Source of the DNA: Gonatopus flavifemur
Lineage: Eukaryota > Arthropoda > Insecta > Hymenoptera > Dryinidae
Reading direction: 5' to 3'
Assembly: GCA_018340375.1 (NCBI GenBank)
Contig: JAFFJZ010000003.1
Span: 15,934,001 to 15,998,000 of the forward strand
DNA: 64,000 nucleotides
Positions 1 through 12,007 of the stretch are shown one piece after another (the first letter of the stretch is position 1; every line of letters starts with the position of its first letter). The position numbers and the translations under genes are program-made. The notes under the pieces were generated by a model. It had not been told where the DNA came from and ran no database searches. It saw only the letters and a list, made by a program, of their open reading frames with translations.

Positions 1-1098
1 TGATGTTGTAAAGTGAGACCCCGAAAAACACCTGATTTTTTCATTCCAGGTTCAATTAATAATTCTATCAATCCCTGCTAGTGGGGATGACTAGGTCTAG
101 GTGTTTACGAATTTTGTAACGCTGCGCTAGAGGAGAGCTAGACTCTTGCAAGTGCCTTACCAAACGCTTGCGAAGAACTTGCGAGTGTTATTTTTTGTCT
201 ATTGCAGTGTTCAATCCTTTCTGACATTGATTTTAACAAATTATCAAAATCCTTCCACAAATCACAGCAGTTTGAAACCCATGATATCATCAAGATAAAG
301 TTGTCAATTGACAGAAAATCAGAAAATTATTCAAAATTATATTTTCAGTATGGTATGTTTTTGAACAGAACTGATGTGAGGAGAAATTCAATGAAGATGA
401 ACGAAAATTCTTACGGTCGGTCGACGTATAAAGATGACTGGAAATTAATGAATTTCAAGATCAAAATCCGTTACAAGAAAGTTGTAACTCTCTCATAACA
501 TTGGAGTTTTTAGTGGTATCACTGCAGAATGTCCAGCCTCTGAGAATTCTAATGCAATCAATCAGTCATAAAATCAGGTTGAACGAAATGACCAATGAAA
601 CAAATAGAAAGATCCCAAACTGGACATCCTGCACTGATACTACTTTGCATGTGGCATTGATATGCTACGTAGGTTGAAGTTGAAAATAGAAAAAAAATAC
701 AAGCTGATACTCTGTCTTGTTTCTAAACACTCGTCAACAGCCTGTATTTATTAATTAATGAATGTTTCTTTTGGAAAATTAGCTATTTCGTTGAAATTCT
801 TTGTAATTTTCGTTTGATATTGATTCATTGAAATTTGATGAAGATTTATCACGAATAGTGATATACAAATATTTTTAATTTTACAATCATTGGAATGGAC
901 ATCTCAGTAATTTTCAATCTACGTTACTAAAAATTCTGTCAAAATTCAGAGTTCATACTAGGAGCTATAGAAACTATTGCCTATTGAAAAAAAATGTGTA
1001 TCATTATCAGAATTAAGCCAGGTCAGAAAGGGTTAAAAACTGACAATGGATTTGTGCAGAATTGGAAATACTACGAGGATGATATGAATTGGCATTAC
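1..1098. other. Left-edge region, no confident gene
   Basis: This stretch lies downstream of the last recognised exon of the minus-strand ionotropic receptor. I read the minus strand here for the missing third transmembrane segment and S2 ligand-binding lobe and found nothing convincing. The receptor either continues beyond the window edge or is truncated. A weak plus-strand open frame is listed separately. Confidence 0.5.
206..498 (+). CDS. Weak candidate terminal exon, unknown product
   Basis: An open frame of about 97 codons follows directly on a good acceptor-like tract (T-rich run ending in TTGCAG at about 205) and ends in TAA. The translation is polar and lysine/serine/asparagine rich, with no motif I recognise. 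It could be the last exon of a plus-strand gene beginning left of the window, but length and acceptor alone are weak evidence in AT-rich DNA. No partner exon can be seen. Confidence 0.2.
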
Positions 1099-4000
1099 CT
1101 TGGCCACAAAATGCTCCATAAATATCAAGGAAACTATCCATGAATCGTGGTGATGATATTTGAAGATATTTCATAAAACGAGGTTCATTTCGAAGAACTG
1201 TTATGATCGTGTGTAAAGTGATACTCGAGATCACTAACAAAATTCCTATTGCTTGCCATACGTGTGATTCAAACGAAGCGAAGTAATTGTTCCATTTTAT
1301 AACATCGCCATCCGGTCGTTTAATGTATGCGTAATACCTTGAATGATGATTCAATGGAATTATTAATGATATTGAATATACCCATACAACCCACCAGTTC
1401 AGAAAGAGTTCGTAGAGAATTCAATTGAGATTCGAAAAATTCATCATGAATTCTTAAGAATTCTTTATGAACTCTCGTGCTGTGCTGTAAAACAACGAAC
1501 TTACGTCGTCGAGTACAAAGCTCTAGTGAATCTAATGAAATTTAATCTATGGGAAGTCATCATCCATTCATTGGCTGCGATGTCAGCTTCGTTTCTGATC
1601 AACTTCCCAATCGCACCGCTCCATGAGCCGTTTGGCAGTTGAGTTCCCCAAATATCAGTATAAGAGTAACTAAACCTGGATTTTCATTGTTCGACATTCA
1701 ACATAAATCGAGATTGAAATATTGTTTCAATGAAATTGATCAAAAGTTTCATATTGCACTGTACAAAACAAATAACCGCGGAATTCTCTCTCAAGCATGA
1801 TCACAGAAAGGTTCCTCTATAATTCAATGAACTCTTCCTAAGAAATGCAATTTTTACTGACAAATCAAATGGTCGTATCGAACACTCGGTTATGCGCGTG
1901 ATTTTTCGTCTAGTGCACCTGAAAGTAGGCAATTGCCCGCACGCGTAGGTAATCGCATTTCAGGAATTTTATGAATAAGAAGAGCAAGAAATCTGTTTCA
2001 GATATACTCAAGGTGATACCAGCGATCCCTGAAGATGCAACCAGACCCATTGGTTAGAAAAGGGCATAACTAAAACTGTCCTGACAAATTACTCGAAAAC
2101 GAAGGAATGAAATCAAAATATCGCTCTGTACAGACTTTCTTTGATCAATACAGATGGTCTGTACAAAGCGATATTTTCCTGTTATTGATTTATTTTTGAA
2201 TAATTTGTCAGGAAAGATTTGGGTCGGGCTGCATCGCCAGGGGCCACTGCGGTATCCCCTTGAAAACAATTTGACGAATTTGATGATATTCAGGAAGCAG
2301 TGATCGTCCAGGACCAACAGGAAGGGACTTGGTGAAATCATGACAATTGCGACACAGCCCGAAATATGTGGCCTTATATAGATGACGCTAGAATTGAAGA
2401 ATTGTTGAAGTGCAAAAAGGAACTACTTTATATCACTACGGGGGTAATAAAAGGCAACTGCACGGGGACAACTACCGGTTGAAAATATAAGCTTCTTTCT
2501 TATTTTTTCAGTAAACCAGCAACTGTAAACTGGTTCGTAAAATGAATTTTTACATGAAAATACGGAAGATTACGAAAATTGTAGAAAAAAAAGTAATAGT
2601 TAACATTAGAATTTTAAACGCGGGAAATTAGATTTAACAAAACGTACTTGAGTGGAAAAATTTTTAAAACTATATAATTCATATACGATTCAACATGGTA
2701 TATGTAAGTTAAATATAAATTATATATAAATTTGAAAATTTTTCCTCTCGGTGATAGTAAAATTTGATTCTTCAGCGTTGCAAATTGGAATTCTATCGAT
2801 CAGACTCTTTCTGCATTATTTGTAATTCTACAAACCTTCCAGGTCTTTGATTTACTGAAAAAATGAAAAATAGTGTTATATTTTCGAGTGGTATTTTTCT
2901 GTTTGTGCTGTCAGAGTGAATTCCGGAAGGTAGGAGATCACAAGTGACAGCTACTGCAGAGAATGGAACCAAGATGTGTTCTAGTGGTGGTCAGCCCTGG
3001 AAAACCGACGTTTCCAAATAATTTGACAGATCTTCCTGAATGGACTAAGAAAAGCAGCAGAAATATGAATTCGGGTAATAGCGAGCTTTGCAAAGAGCTG
3101 GGAATACTTCAAAGTGAGGATTCAAGGAAAGTTGTTGAATAACAGGGCAGTGCAATCGGCGTCTCACTCCTCAGAGACAGTCTTCTCCAACCTGATCCAA
3201 TCTCACTTCTCCGCAAATAAAGAGAATACTAACGTGCAATTCAAATGTTCTTTCAGCAGTTGGATAACATCTCCAAAAAATCCGCCAATTCCAATCATTT
3301 TACCCTGAGAATCTGTTTTTATAATCGATAGTGGAGGATCCTAAAACATTTCAAAGTGCATCAGTTCAAGATTCACGGTACACCACACAGTGCTACAAAG
3401 AAGAACAAATTAAAGACACTTCTCAAATAACCTAGTGTAGGTTGTTGGTCTGGTCGAATACAACACAAAACCATGTTTGAAAAATTTTTTGCACCCTCAA
3501 ATTTTCAAGTTATGGTCCAAAAACTGATTTTTGGGGATTTAGTACATTTGAAAATTTCTAACTCGGCCATTTTTGGACCAATTTCAAAATTCCAAACGGG
3601 TTCTGAAAGGGGAATTTTGGCACTTCCGAGACATATATATGGTTTTGAGTATTAAATAGAACTGAGTGGAAATTTTTCCTCAAGATGTTGAAATTTTCAC
3701 CTGTTTTTTTTTCATTTTTTCTATTTCAAAAACATTTTCTTGCGACTACACTTCAAGAACCAATGATTTATCATATTGTATTCGACCAGACCAACAACCT
3801 ACACCAAGTCATTCGAAAAGTGCCTGACCGGTATAGCATCGTAGCATTCAATTTAAAGAAAGCAAAATAAAATTCTCCAAATCCATGCATTCTGTGTGTT
3901 ATTTGTGTTTCGTCTCAATGATGAACAATGATATTTTTATTCAATTTTTTCCATGTATACAACTCACCGGAATGGAAAGAACTCGTAAAGTGTGTCCGTA

Positions 4001-4860
4001 TAAATTATGTCTACGTTCGTACAAAGATAATTTTGGTCCTCTGAAACCCATCGTTTGATCCCACGTACCAAAGATCGTGTTTCTCAGTTCATAACCACGA
4101 TAAATTTGATAATACTCTCGAATAATTTCGTACTTGCCAGTGTTCGCAGACACTAAAAAGTAACTATTGAAAGGTATATACATCCCCAAGAAGAAATTTT
4201 CGATATTCTGTTTGTCGTGAGCGAACATCAACCACGTTGGATGAGACATCTGTATCCATTGAGAAATCTTTTTCGAGTCAATATAAAAAAAGAGTATTCG
4301 TTTCATTCTCGCGAGGCAGTACAAAAGAAGATCGAACATTAAAATTATCCTCACCTTATCCAGTTCCTCTTTGATACTTTTTCCGTTATTCAATAAAACG
4401 AATAACGGTCTTCTGATATGATAATAACTTTCTTCCATCTATAAAAAAAGAGCACGTTTGTATCATTGAATTTTGATATTTTTTAAATATACTCACCTGT
4501 TCCTGAAGAGTGTGGAAATCTGTTACGGCTGTGCGTATGCTAAGAACTTTACTGAAATATTTCTGTAAATCCATTAATTTTTCTTGATCTATCAATCCTG
4601 GAAACGAAAAGAACAGAAAGGAGGAGTAACAAAACAGATACTTGAACAGATTTCATCACACATATTCTATTTCAAGTACAAAAATTCTCACCTTGCGATT
4701 CTTCTGGCGTTGTGTGGATGAGTAAAATACATGAATTATTAAAGTGATTGTGGATACTTCGAATGATGTTTTTGTACACGTCAATCGGTCGAATCAATTG
4801 TCCACAATTCATATTTAATATCACTGAAATCCAAATCAAGGCAAAGATTTGTCGAAACAT
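1099..4860 (-). CDS. Ionotropic receptor (IR), divergent, C-terminus missing
   Basis: Six exons join in phase on the minus strand: 4860-4692, 4597-4497, 4438-3968, 3340-3207, 1669-1505 and 1337-1099, giving about 426 residues. Residues 1-20 are a signal peptide. The N-terminal domain ends with NLYGHTLRVLSIP (about 235-247), the usual entry to the ligand-binding S1 lobe. Exon 4 carries GKMIGIGGFFGDVIQLL. Exon 5 carries NGSWSGAIGKLIRNEADIA, the hallmark IR motif. Exon 6 carries YFASF, TM1 (about 374-394) and the pore-region motif FLDIYGAFCGQ. All internal junctions are GT-AG. Insect IRs are ligand-gated cation channels of chemosensory neurons. A full IR would need TM2, TM3 and S2 (roughly 200 more residues), which I do not find. 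The frame runs open past the proposed donor at 1098 to a stop near 1013, so the 3' end is uncertain. Subfamily is not assigned. Confidence 0.8.
2012..2265. repeat. Foldback MITE in IR intron
   Basis: Ends GGTGATACCAGCGA and a matching inverted GGGGATACCGC, with further inner complementarity around the CGCTCTGTACAGAC motif near 2123. A second, clearly related copy sits at 42571-42820. The apparent 95-codon minus-strand frame here is this element, not an exon. Confidence 0.75.
3435..3803. repeat. MITE with about 29-bp terminal inverted repeats in IR intron
   Basis: The arm GTGTAGGTTGTTGGTCTGGT, extending through CGAATACAA, starts at about 3435. Its exact inverse ends at about 3803. The element is about 370 bp and lies entirely inside the intron between IR exons 3 and 4. 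It has no coding capacity. Confidence 0.8.
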
Positions 4861-5127
4861 ATTTCAATAAATCTACCTGAAACATTATGGACGATAGATT
4901 TTGACATTCATATGTTGGAATATATGTTCTTGCGTACATTTTAAACAAGAATTGTGAAATTTCCCCCCAAAAGATGTCAGCAATAACATTTCTCCATGAC
5001 TTGATAGAATTTTTTCTTACTTTTTCGATAATTCAACATCCAAAAAATTCAAATATTTCCTCAAAATGGGAGAAATATCTCCTATGTTTTATGAGTGATT
5101 TTCATTACAATTCAAATTATCCTCACT

Positions 5128-5345
5128 GCGAAAAACGTGGGGATTTTTGTTCCTCATCTCTGTGATGGGTTTCATTTCCCGATCGTGGGGGAATTGCTTT
5201 CTCGTAAAGAATGAAGGAATTCTCCACCACTTCAAGGCACTATTCTGTTTTTTGAGGTTGAATCCATTACAGATGCAGATGAAGTCTTCAAAATTATGGT
5301 AGGGACATCCCCTTACATGGAGGAATTTTGCTGCCACCATTTTTT
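5128..5345. repeat. Interspersed repeat, partner at 29.9 kb
   Basis: Shares an extended diverged match with 29921-30140, including CGAAAAACGT near the start and TTTGCTGCCACCA / TTTGCTACCACCA at the end. The open frames on either strand here (for example 5089-5340 minus) fall within the repeat and are not conserved between copies. Confidence 0.6.
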
Positions 5346-5363
5346 GTGAGAAAATCTTACAAT

Positions 5364-5458
5364 TACACTAGACTCTCGCTGTAAACACCATTGGTATCCT
5401 TGTGACACCCGTTTACATCCGATCTCGAAGCGGGTGCTTATAGCGGGAGTCTATTGTA
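5364..5458. repeat. Short Tc1/mariner-type MITE
   Basis: About 95 bp bounded by TACACTAGACTCTCGCTGTAA and its imperfect inverse (GCTTATAGCGGGAGTCTATTGTA). TA at both ends fits a TA target site. Probably non-autonomous. Confidence 0.6.
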
Positions 5459-8120
5459 TCCGAGTCTGACAGTGCATAGGTCAGAGAACAGACGAATCAT
5501 CTCTGACACGTCATGCATACTTGGAATGAATATAGCGAAGCATATTTTCAATCATTAGACCTTCTACATCCTAACAAACATTCTAATTTTATTCAATTTG
5601 GCTAGCTACCGACACTAGCTTGTTACAAGCTAAAAATAGCAGCTCTTCGAGCATTTCATAAATTATATAAAAATTCACGTATAATTCAACACAGTGTATA
5701 TATCAATTACATATAATTATATTTTAATTAAGGCAGTCAGTAGCTGGCAAGAGCGGTACACTTTTCACTTGGAGAATGTTGCATATTCTTCTTGAATCAA
5801 GTCCTGGAATTGTGAATATTTTCACTCCACAAATATGACATTTCAAGTTTTTACAAGGGGAATTCCAAATTCCTCAGAAATATTCAGTCCACCGAACGAT
5901 CGTAGGTTACAAAACTCAAGCGTATGAATCATTTCAATATCTGTGGACACTGAAATCAACTCATAGAAGAATCCAAGTCTACCTATTATATCCAGGGCTG
6001 ACTTTTCGTGTTATCATTGCAAATTCACTCTAATATAACAATACATCGATGTAATAAGCATGTAACGGCGCATCATCTGATATCATCCATCTGAGATCGA
6101 AAATTTAGATATGGTACTTTGCATGCAACATGAACGATACCAAATCTGGATCTCCTCGGGTTGATGGAATTATTTCATGGTCGAATAATTTGATCGTTAG
6201 AAAATTTGCCGAGTTGGTGAATATCTTGCTGAAACAGCATGTTTTTTTTTGCTGTAACGACAAACGTTTTGCTAATTCAGATCTTAAATCTCTATTCCAA
6301 CAAGAATTTTTCTCCGCGTGCACCCAAATTCACGAACAATTGTGCACAATGAATTTGTACAATAAAAATTTGTGTGATATGAAAATACATAAATCCTTTT
6401 TGTAGGAGAATAATTGTGCAGGATGAATTTGTTCATGCAGACAACGCGACAAATTTTCAAATTATTTTCCAGAATACAGGATTATAGGAATGGTTGATAT
6501 TTATCGATATCGTCATATTTATATCAAATATACACCCTGAGGACCCAATTCTTTAGATTCAAAGAGAATTTCTTTCCCCTTATTCTGATAAATCTTGTTT
6601 TCAATGGAAAAAATTATTCATTGAAATGGGAAAATTTTCCATTGAATTGAAATCATATTCTTCGAATTTAGGAAAGAACATATTTTTGTTTCAATTTGAA
6701 AATTTTTGGTTTTAGTTTGATGAAACTTTTCTCCATTGAACTGAATTTTTGTCCATTGAAAAAAAGATTTATCAGATTGAGGGTAAAGAAAATTTTCTTT
6801 TAATTCAAGAAATTGGGTTCTCAGTTCATATATCTACTTTTTATACATTCGCATAGAATTTTGATGGAAACTTGATACATATTTTATTCCAAAGTATCGA
6901 TAATATGGATATCCCCCTACCCTAGAGAAATAATGCAAGGTTACATTACAAGGTGAGCGATAACTGGTGAATCAGTAGATAATTCACGTAAGCTCAAAGT
7001 ATGATTGTGATTATGTAGAGGCAAATCTAAGAGGCAAATTTCTGGGCAGTGATTCGGAATGAATGATACGAAAACAAGGTCGAGTTTCTTGAATTGTTTC
7101 AACTACACAATTTTTATATACAATCTACAAAGTTGATAAATTCTATTCATTTAAACCTAAAAAAAACAGCTAATTCATAAACTTTGACTTCATTTTCGTA
7201 TTAATTTGAATCAGTGTCCAAACCTCCAGATAAAGAACAATTATTGATCAGTGTAATGCAAAATTATCGATATCAAAGTGAATTTTCCTTCTTTATTGAA
7301 TCATGTGCTCCAACATATTCGTATACGCTTTTCTCTGAGAAGAAGCTTTGTTAATAATCAGTGTTCCATTTTAGATTAATTGATCTCTCAACGAATACTA
7401 CATTGACATTTGATTTCAAATTAGATGAGATTAATTAAGATTTATTGATAAACGGATTCAATCACTCTCCTTTATGTTAACTTTAATCGCATTAATACAT
7501 ATAATAAGAATACGCAATGCTATCTCCAACATATAATAAAATCTCATGATTCTTCCACAATCGATATGAGATAATTCCGTTTCGTGAATTCTATGAACTG
7601 TCGAGCGAATCACTTGTCGTTTCTCACATGAATAATCAAATGCGATTGAATATCATGAGAAACTTATCTGAAAAGCGATGTTCAAACAAAAATTCCCTTG
7701 GAATTATATCGATTCTTCTTCTCTTCAACAATAAGCTAACGAGTGTATCAACAAAATTCTTGAATACAATAAAACCTTGGTACTAGAATTTCATAAACTT
7801 GTCATAAATTTCTCTTTCTGAAACTTATTTACCATAATTATTGGTAATTCATTGAAGCATAATCGTTATTTACATCGTTAAAAAGCTTACGATCGTGAAT
7901 GTGAATCGATTCGTACTAAACTTAGAACAAGAGAAAGAAAATCAATCTCGATGGTGAGATAAGAAAAATCTGAGAGAAATTGTGCCACGAAAGTTACAAT
8001 CGAATACAAAACCTGGCACTTTCAGACACCATACTTCACATTGTCATTTTATACACTATGCACTGGATATTCTGTGTACATTTGTCGTTTTGTGCATGAT
8101 TATTATTAGATCATACAGAG
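5459..8120. other. AT-rich intergenic region without recognisable gene
   Basis: No open frame here has coding-like composition with supporting splice sites. The overlapping frames at 6105-6405 on both strands are chance openings. One foldback repeat (6537-6824) is annotated separately. Confidence 0.55.
6537..6824. repeat. Foldback repeat with CTGAGGACCCAATT ends
   Basis: Ends CTGAGGACCCAATT and AATTGGGTTCTCAG are inverted repeats. Inner parts (ATAAATC / GATTTAT, TTTCTTT / AAAGAAA) also pair in long imperfect arms. Non-coding MITE-like element of about 290 bp. Confidence 0.65.
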
Positions 8121-8313
8121 ATGATATCTTCTGAGCAAGAAATTGATGATCTACCTGAAACTGATCCATGGATCGATTACTGGGCTACAGACAGTTATAA
8201 GCATCCAGATTTCAACAAACATTCTGACGTGGGGGTAACAATAACGAAAGATGGTGCAGGGGTTCAACAACATACTAGTGAATCTAAAGGAGAACAATTG
8301 AAAGGATTTTTAG
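8121..8313 (+). CDS. Candidate first coding exon of an unrecognised gene
   Basis: An ATG at 8121 opens 64 codons and reaches a consensus donor (TTTTTAG|GTAAGTG) in phase 1. The peptide is strongly acidic and polar at its start (EQEIDDLPETDPWIDYWAT), unlike random AT-rich translation, and has no signal peptide. It would be a cytosolic N-terminus. I found no downstream exon that joins it convincingly before 12 kb, so it may be an orphan exon, part of a gene with long introns, or a chance frame. Confidence 0.35.
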
Positions 8314-11300
8314 GTAAGTGATAGTATTCTACAGGGAGTTTGAGAAGAATAACACCTAATGAGTATCATTCATTTTCTGAGAGTACTCCCCGATGGAAGA
8401 AATCTTCAATCCTATACTTCGTGATTTGGTATTGGACATCATCGAATGAAGAGATACTTCCAAAAGAGAAATCAAAATGACAATGCCAAGAACAATGGAA
8501 GAAAGCACAGAAGAATTGTATTATTGGTTTTTTGATTGTAGCATTCATACTTTGATCCAATAATAATACGGAAAAAATGGAATGATTGAACTGAAAAAAA
8601 GAAGTCCAGTTGAAGCTGAGTTGACAAAAATATATTCGGTAATCTCAGTGGAAACGGTAAACAGTTATTAGCCAAGAACCAGCTATTTTTTGTGCGCTTT
8701 GCCCAGAAGTTAACTTTGATGATGAAAGATGATGACTATTTTTTTCTATGAACGATAATATACCGTTCAATTAGCCATTTCCTGGCTAACTTTTACGGGT
8801 AAAAACTACACCACATTTTGGTTAGTAATTGATCACCCAGATGAGAAAAAATCAGAACAGCTAAACTCTAAATCGTATTTTTTTACGCGGATTTTGACTC
8901 TTTTATTGTTTTCTATCGTTCTTTTACCAGGGACGTTTTCGGGAACGATCAATGATGAGGTTTTATCCAAATTCAATAGGCAAATTACGGCTGGCAATTG
9001 CTCGACTCTCTTCGATAATCAAGTCCTTATGATGGCTATCTTTGGTCCAGTTTTCATTTTCAGCAGGCTAACTAATCTGTAATTGGACAGCCTGTATCAT
9101 TTGCATGTTCAATTTTTCGGGAGCAGTTTTTGGATGATTCAATTGGACAAAAAGTGTCCTCACAGAGAGGTTTTTCTCCGATGGGAACAAAACCCCGGAC
9201 AAGACAAAATTTCCTTGATTCAAGTTGAATTCTCTTTTTCTTTTACTTGAATCAAAGTGATTTCTTCCCGTCGGCGGGTCAAAATTACGTTTTCTTTTTC
9301 GTCAGAAAAAACCTTCTCGTGAATGTAACCAGTAGTTGGAAAAACTGTACATTGTTTCCACCGAATTTAAATAAAAATTATATTATCTTATAAAGGTTAA
9401 AATCCTCGAATGATTGAATTAAAAGTATCACAAAAAGAGCTTTTTTATGTATAAAGTCGATCAACGTTTTAACGATATTTCCTTGATAAATCTCTCCCAT
9501 TCATTTGAATTTCAATCCAAAATGAAAATTGCATATCTCCCCAATGTGAAGTATGAATGAAAGTGACTTACTTGTACTTTCGAATGAACAGAAAAAAGTA
9601 TTTCTTTGCATTTGAGGAATTGTTATTTGGATGAATCGGAATAAATACTTCTCTGGCAACAATAAGTATTTTGTTAATTGAAACGAATTGCTTATTTGCT
9701 CCTTGTTGAGAAGAATACATTCGTTTGCATCGAGACAATATTTACTTGTTGGAGTAGAATTTATTCCGATATATTCAAGTAACAATGTTTTATTGTTTAT
9801 GTTGGGTTTCAGGATTGTTGAATAGAACATCAACTCTCAAAGTGAAGAAATCAGCTGGAAAGAGGCATAATATGATAATAAACATATCAACATTCGCTTC
9901 AATATGCGTTTTCATGATTTCTACGTATCACTTTCTTCGCTTGATATTTTTATGAATGAATAATAATTATTGTATCGATAGGAGAAGAATTTCGATCAGG
10001 AAGTAATTATACGCCTGAGTTACGACATTAGAACTATCATTCTTGCTGTTATCGGGAAGCATTGTATAATCAATAAATTGTTCGAGCAATACAATTGAAG
10101 TATTACGTGTTTACACTGAGAAAAAAACTTGCTTTTCTTGAAAATATATTTTCTTTTCCATTTCAAGAAGATCTGTGTTTGGCGTGAGAAGTCCCACTTT
10201 TTCATATTAATCTTAACACCTGCTTAGGAAAAAAATCTGATATCCATAAAAAAAGCTTATCCACTCCGTGTGGAATGATATTGATAATATCGTATTTTTT
10301 TCAATATTCAATAATTCATTTATTCATTGATTATAATATTCCTCTTTACACGATACAGAATATACACTTTCGACATGAGTTGTAGCTAAAATAAAGTTGA
10401 AGAGTTTCTAAGAAAAAAAATTCAGGAAATTACTTATCTTGAAAGTTGTGGGGACTTAGTCCCCTAATAAATCAGTTTAGAGGGCGCGGACCATATAAGT
10501 TTCAGAAACTCTATTGTGGAGGTTTGCATACCCAAGATACAAGTTCTGATTCCGATCCTTATGAAATAAAACTTGTTTTCTCCCTCCAATTACTTCCCAT
10601 AAATACTGTTTCTACGAATGAAAATTTCTAGATTATTCTTTCCAATTATTTCAGAAATACCCAAAATTGAACACAAAAAAGCACTGCAAGAGAGAAGAAG
10701 TGTGGAGGATCCTCAGCATGTATGTATAATGGGGCCTACGCTGAACCAGCATGGGCCCCATACTGCCAATATGGGTCCAAGACTAGGCCAAAATGGGACA
10801 AAAATGAATACACGCTAGGAATAAATTGAAAATAATCAAACTTACAGGCCAGATATGCTAATTAACAAAGTACACAGTAAAAAAATCTGCCTTAAAATTT
10901 TTAACAATATTATGGAGTTTTTCCACCAAGAGAGTTCATTATATTCCATAGCAAACAATTGATAGGGCTGTCCTCGAGACTCTCGAGTAAAACCAACAAA
11001 ACTTAATTTTACCAGTTCTAATGCAAGAATCGTTGGGTCAATATACAAATATTTGAAGAATCAAATAAGAGGAAATTAAGAAAAATTTTTTTATAATTTT
11101 GAACACTAATCTTTATTCAAAACTGTCGCAGTCTCGACAAAAAGGTCTTGTCTTGGTCTTGAGTAGAGGAAAATTGCTTTATATCCTGGGTGCAATTAAT
11201 TTCATCCTCTCAGACGTGTTATTTCTAACTATTGGATGTCCACAATTGACTCTATGTAAAAATGTATTTTCGGAGATCATAAAATTGAATGATATTTACT

Positions 11301-11900
11301 ATTTTTTAATTCTGCTCAAGAGTCTTGAGTCCACCTCTAAGTACTAATATTCATCAAGAATCTCGTGTTGAAAATTGTTCTAACAGTGTATTTTTTATAT
11401 TTTATATATATATTATATACATCCTTACTCAGAGTTCAATCGATCGTCAATTATTCATAATTATTAATAATCATAGAATGAGGAAGGATTGAAGGAAATT
11501 TCCTTCCCTTGCAATTATTTTCAACACTGAATTAGTTTCTGTTACACTTGATACAAGTTTTTCAAGAATTTTATATGTCATTGTCAAGGTAAAATGTTCC
11601 TTTCATGATTTTCAATGACAAAGAGAAATGAATAACAGAACGTATATTAGGTAATAACGGCAACGACTCATCATTTATAATATTAACAACTACGTCACGA
11701 TTCGTAATATTCGTGAGGATATATCGCGAAGAAACCACCTGACGATTCATCGCATATTTGCGATAATCTCACCTAATGACAATGCGCACAATATTACGTA
11801 TTAAAGAGGTGTCGAGTTTCTTGAGCACTGATAGTCCTTAGAAATTTATACACTTATGACGAATGATCGATAAGATAGGTGGAAATTACATTGAAATACG
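8314..11900. other. Intergenic, AT-rich, degenerate repeats
   Basis: Contains several imperfect inverted-repeat remnants (for example around 9160-9330, with paired GAGAGGTTTTTCT / GAAAAAACCTTCTC) and a short GC-richer patch near 10730-10800. The open frames at 9501-9833 minus and 11099-11347 plus have no splice support or recognisable motifs. No gene seen. Confidence 0.45.
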
Positions 11901-11905
11901 TAGGT

Positions 11906-11913
11906 TATATATA
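11906..11913 (+). promoter_or_regulatory. Possible TATA box of the 12-kb secreted-protein gene
   Basis: TATATATA lies about 95 bases upstream of the start codon at 12008, a distance that would allow a roughly 60-base 5' UTR. Such motifs are common in AT-rich DNA, so this is tentative. Confidence 0.3.
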
Positions 11914-12007
11914 CATGGAGTGTTGGAGACGAAAAGGTTAATGTGGGAGTTAGTAAGTTTTGAAAGGGTCATAAATCAAAATCATTTTTAGAAACAGTTG
12001 CAACAAT

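Noticed and set aside
2054..2341. 95-codon minus-strand frame in the IR intron
   Set aside because: Falls in a foldback MITE with a second copy at 42.6 kb; the IR exons splice around it.
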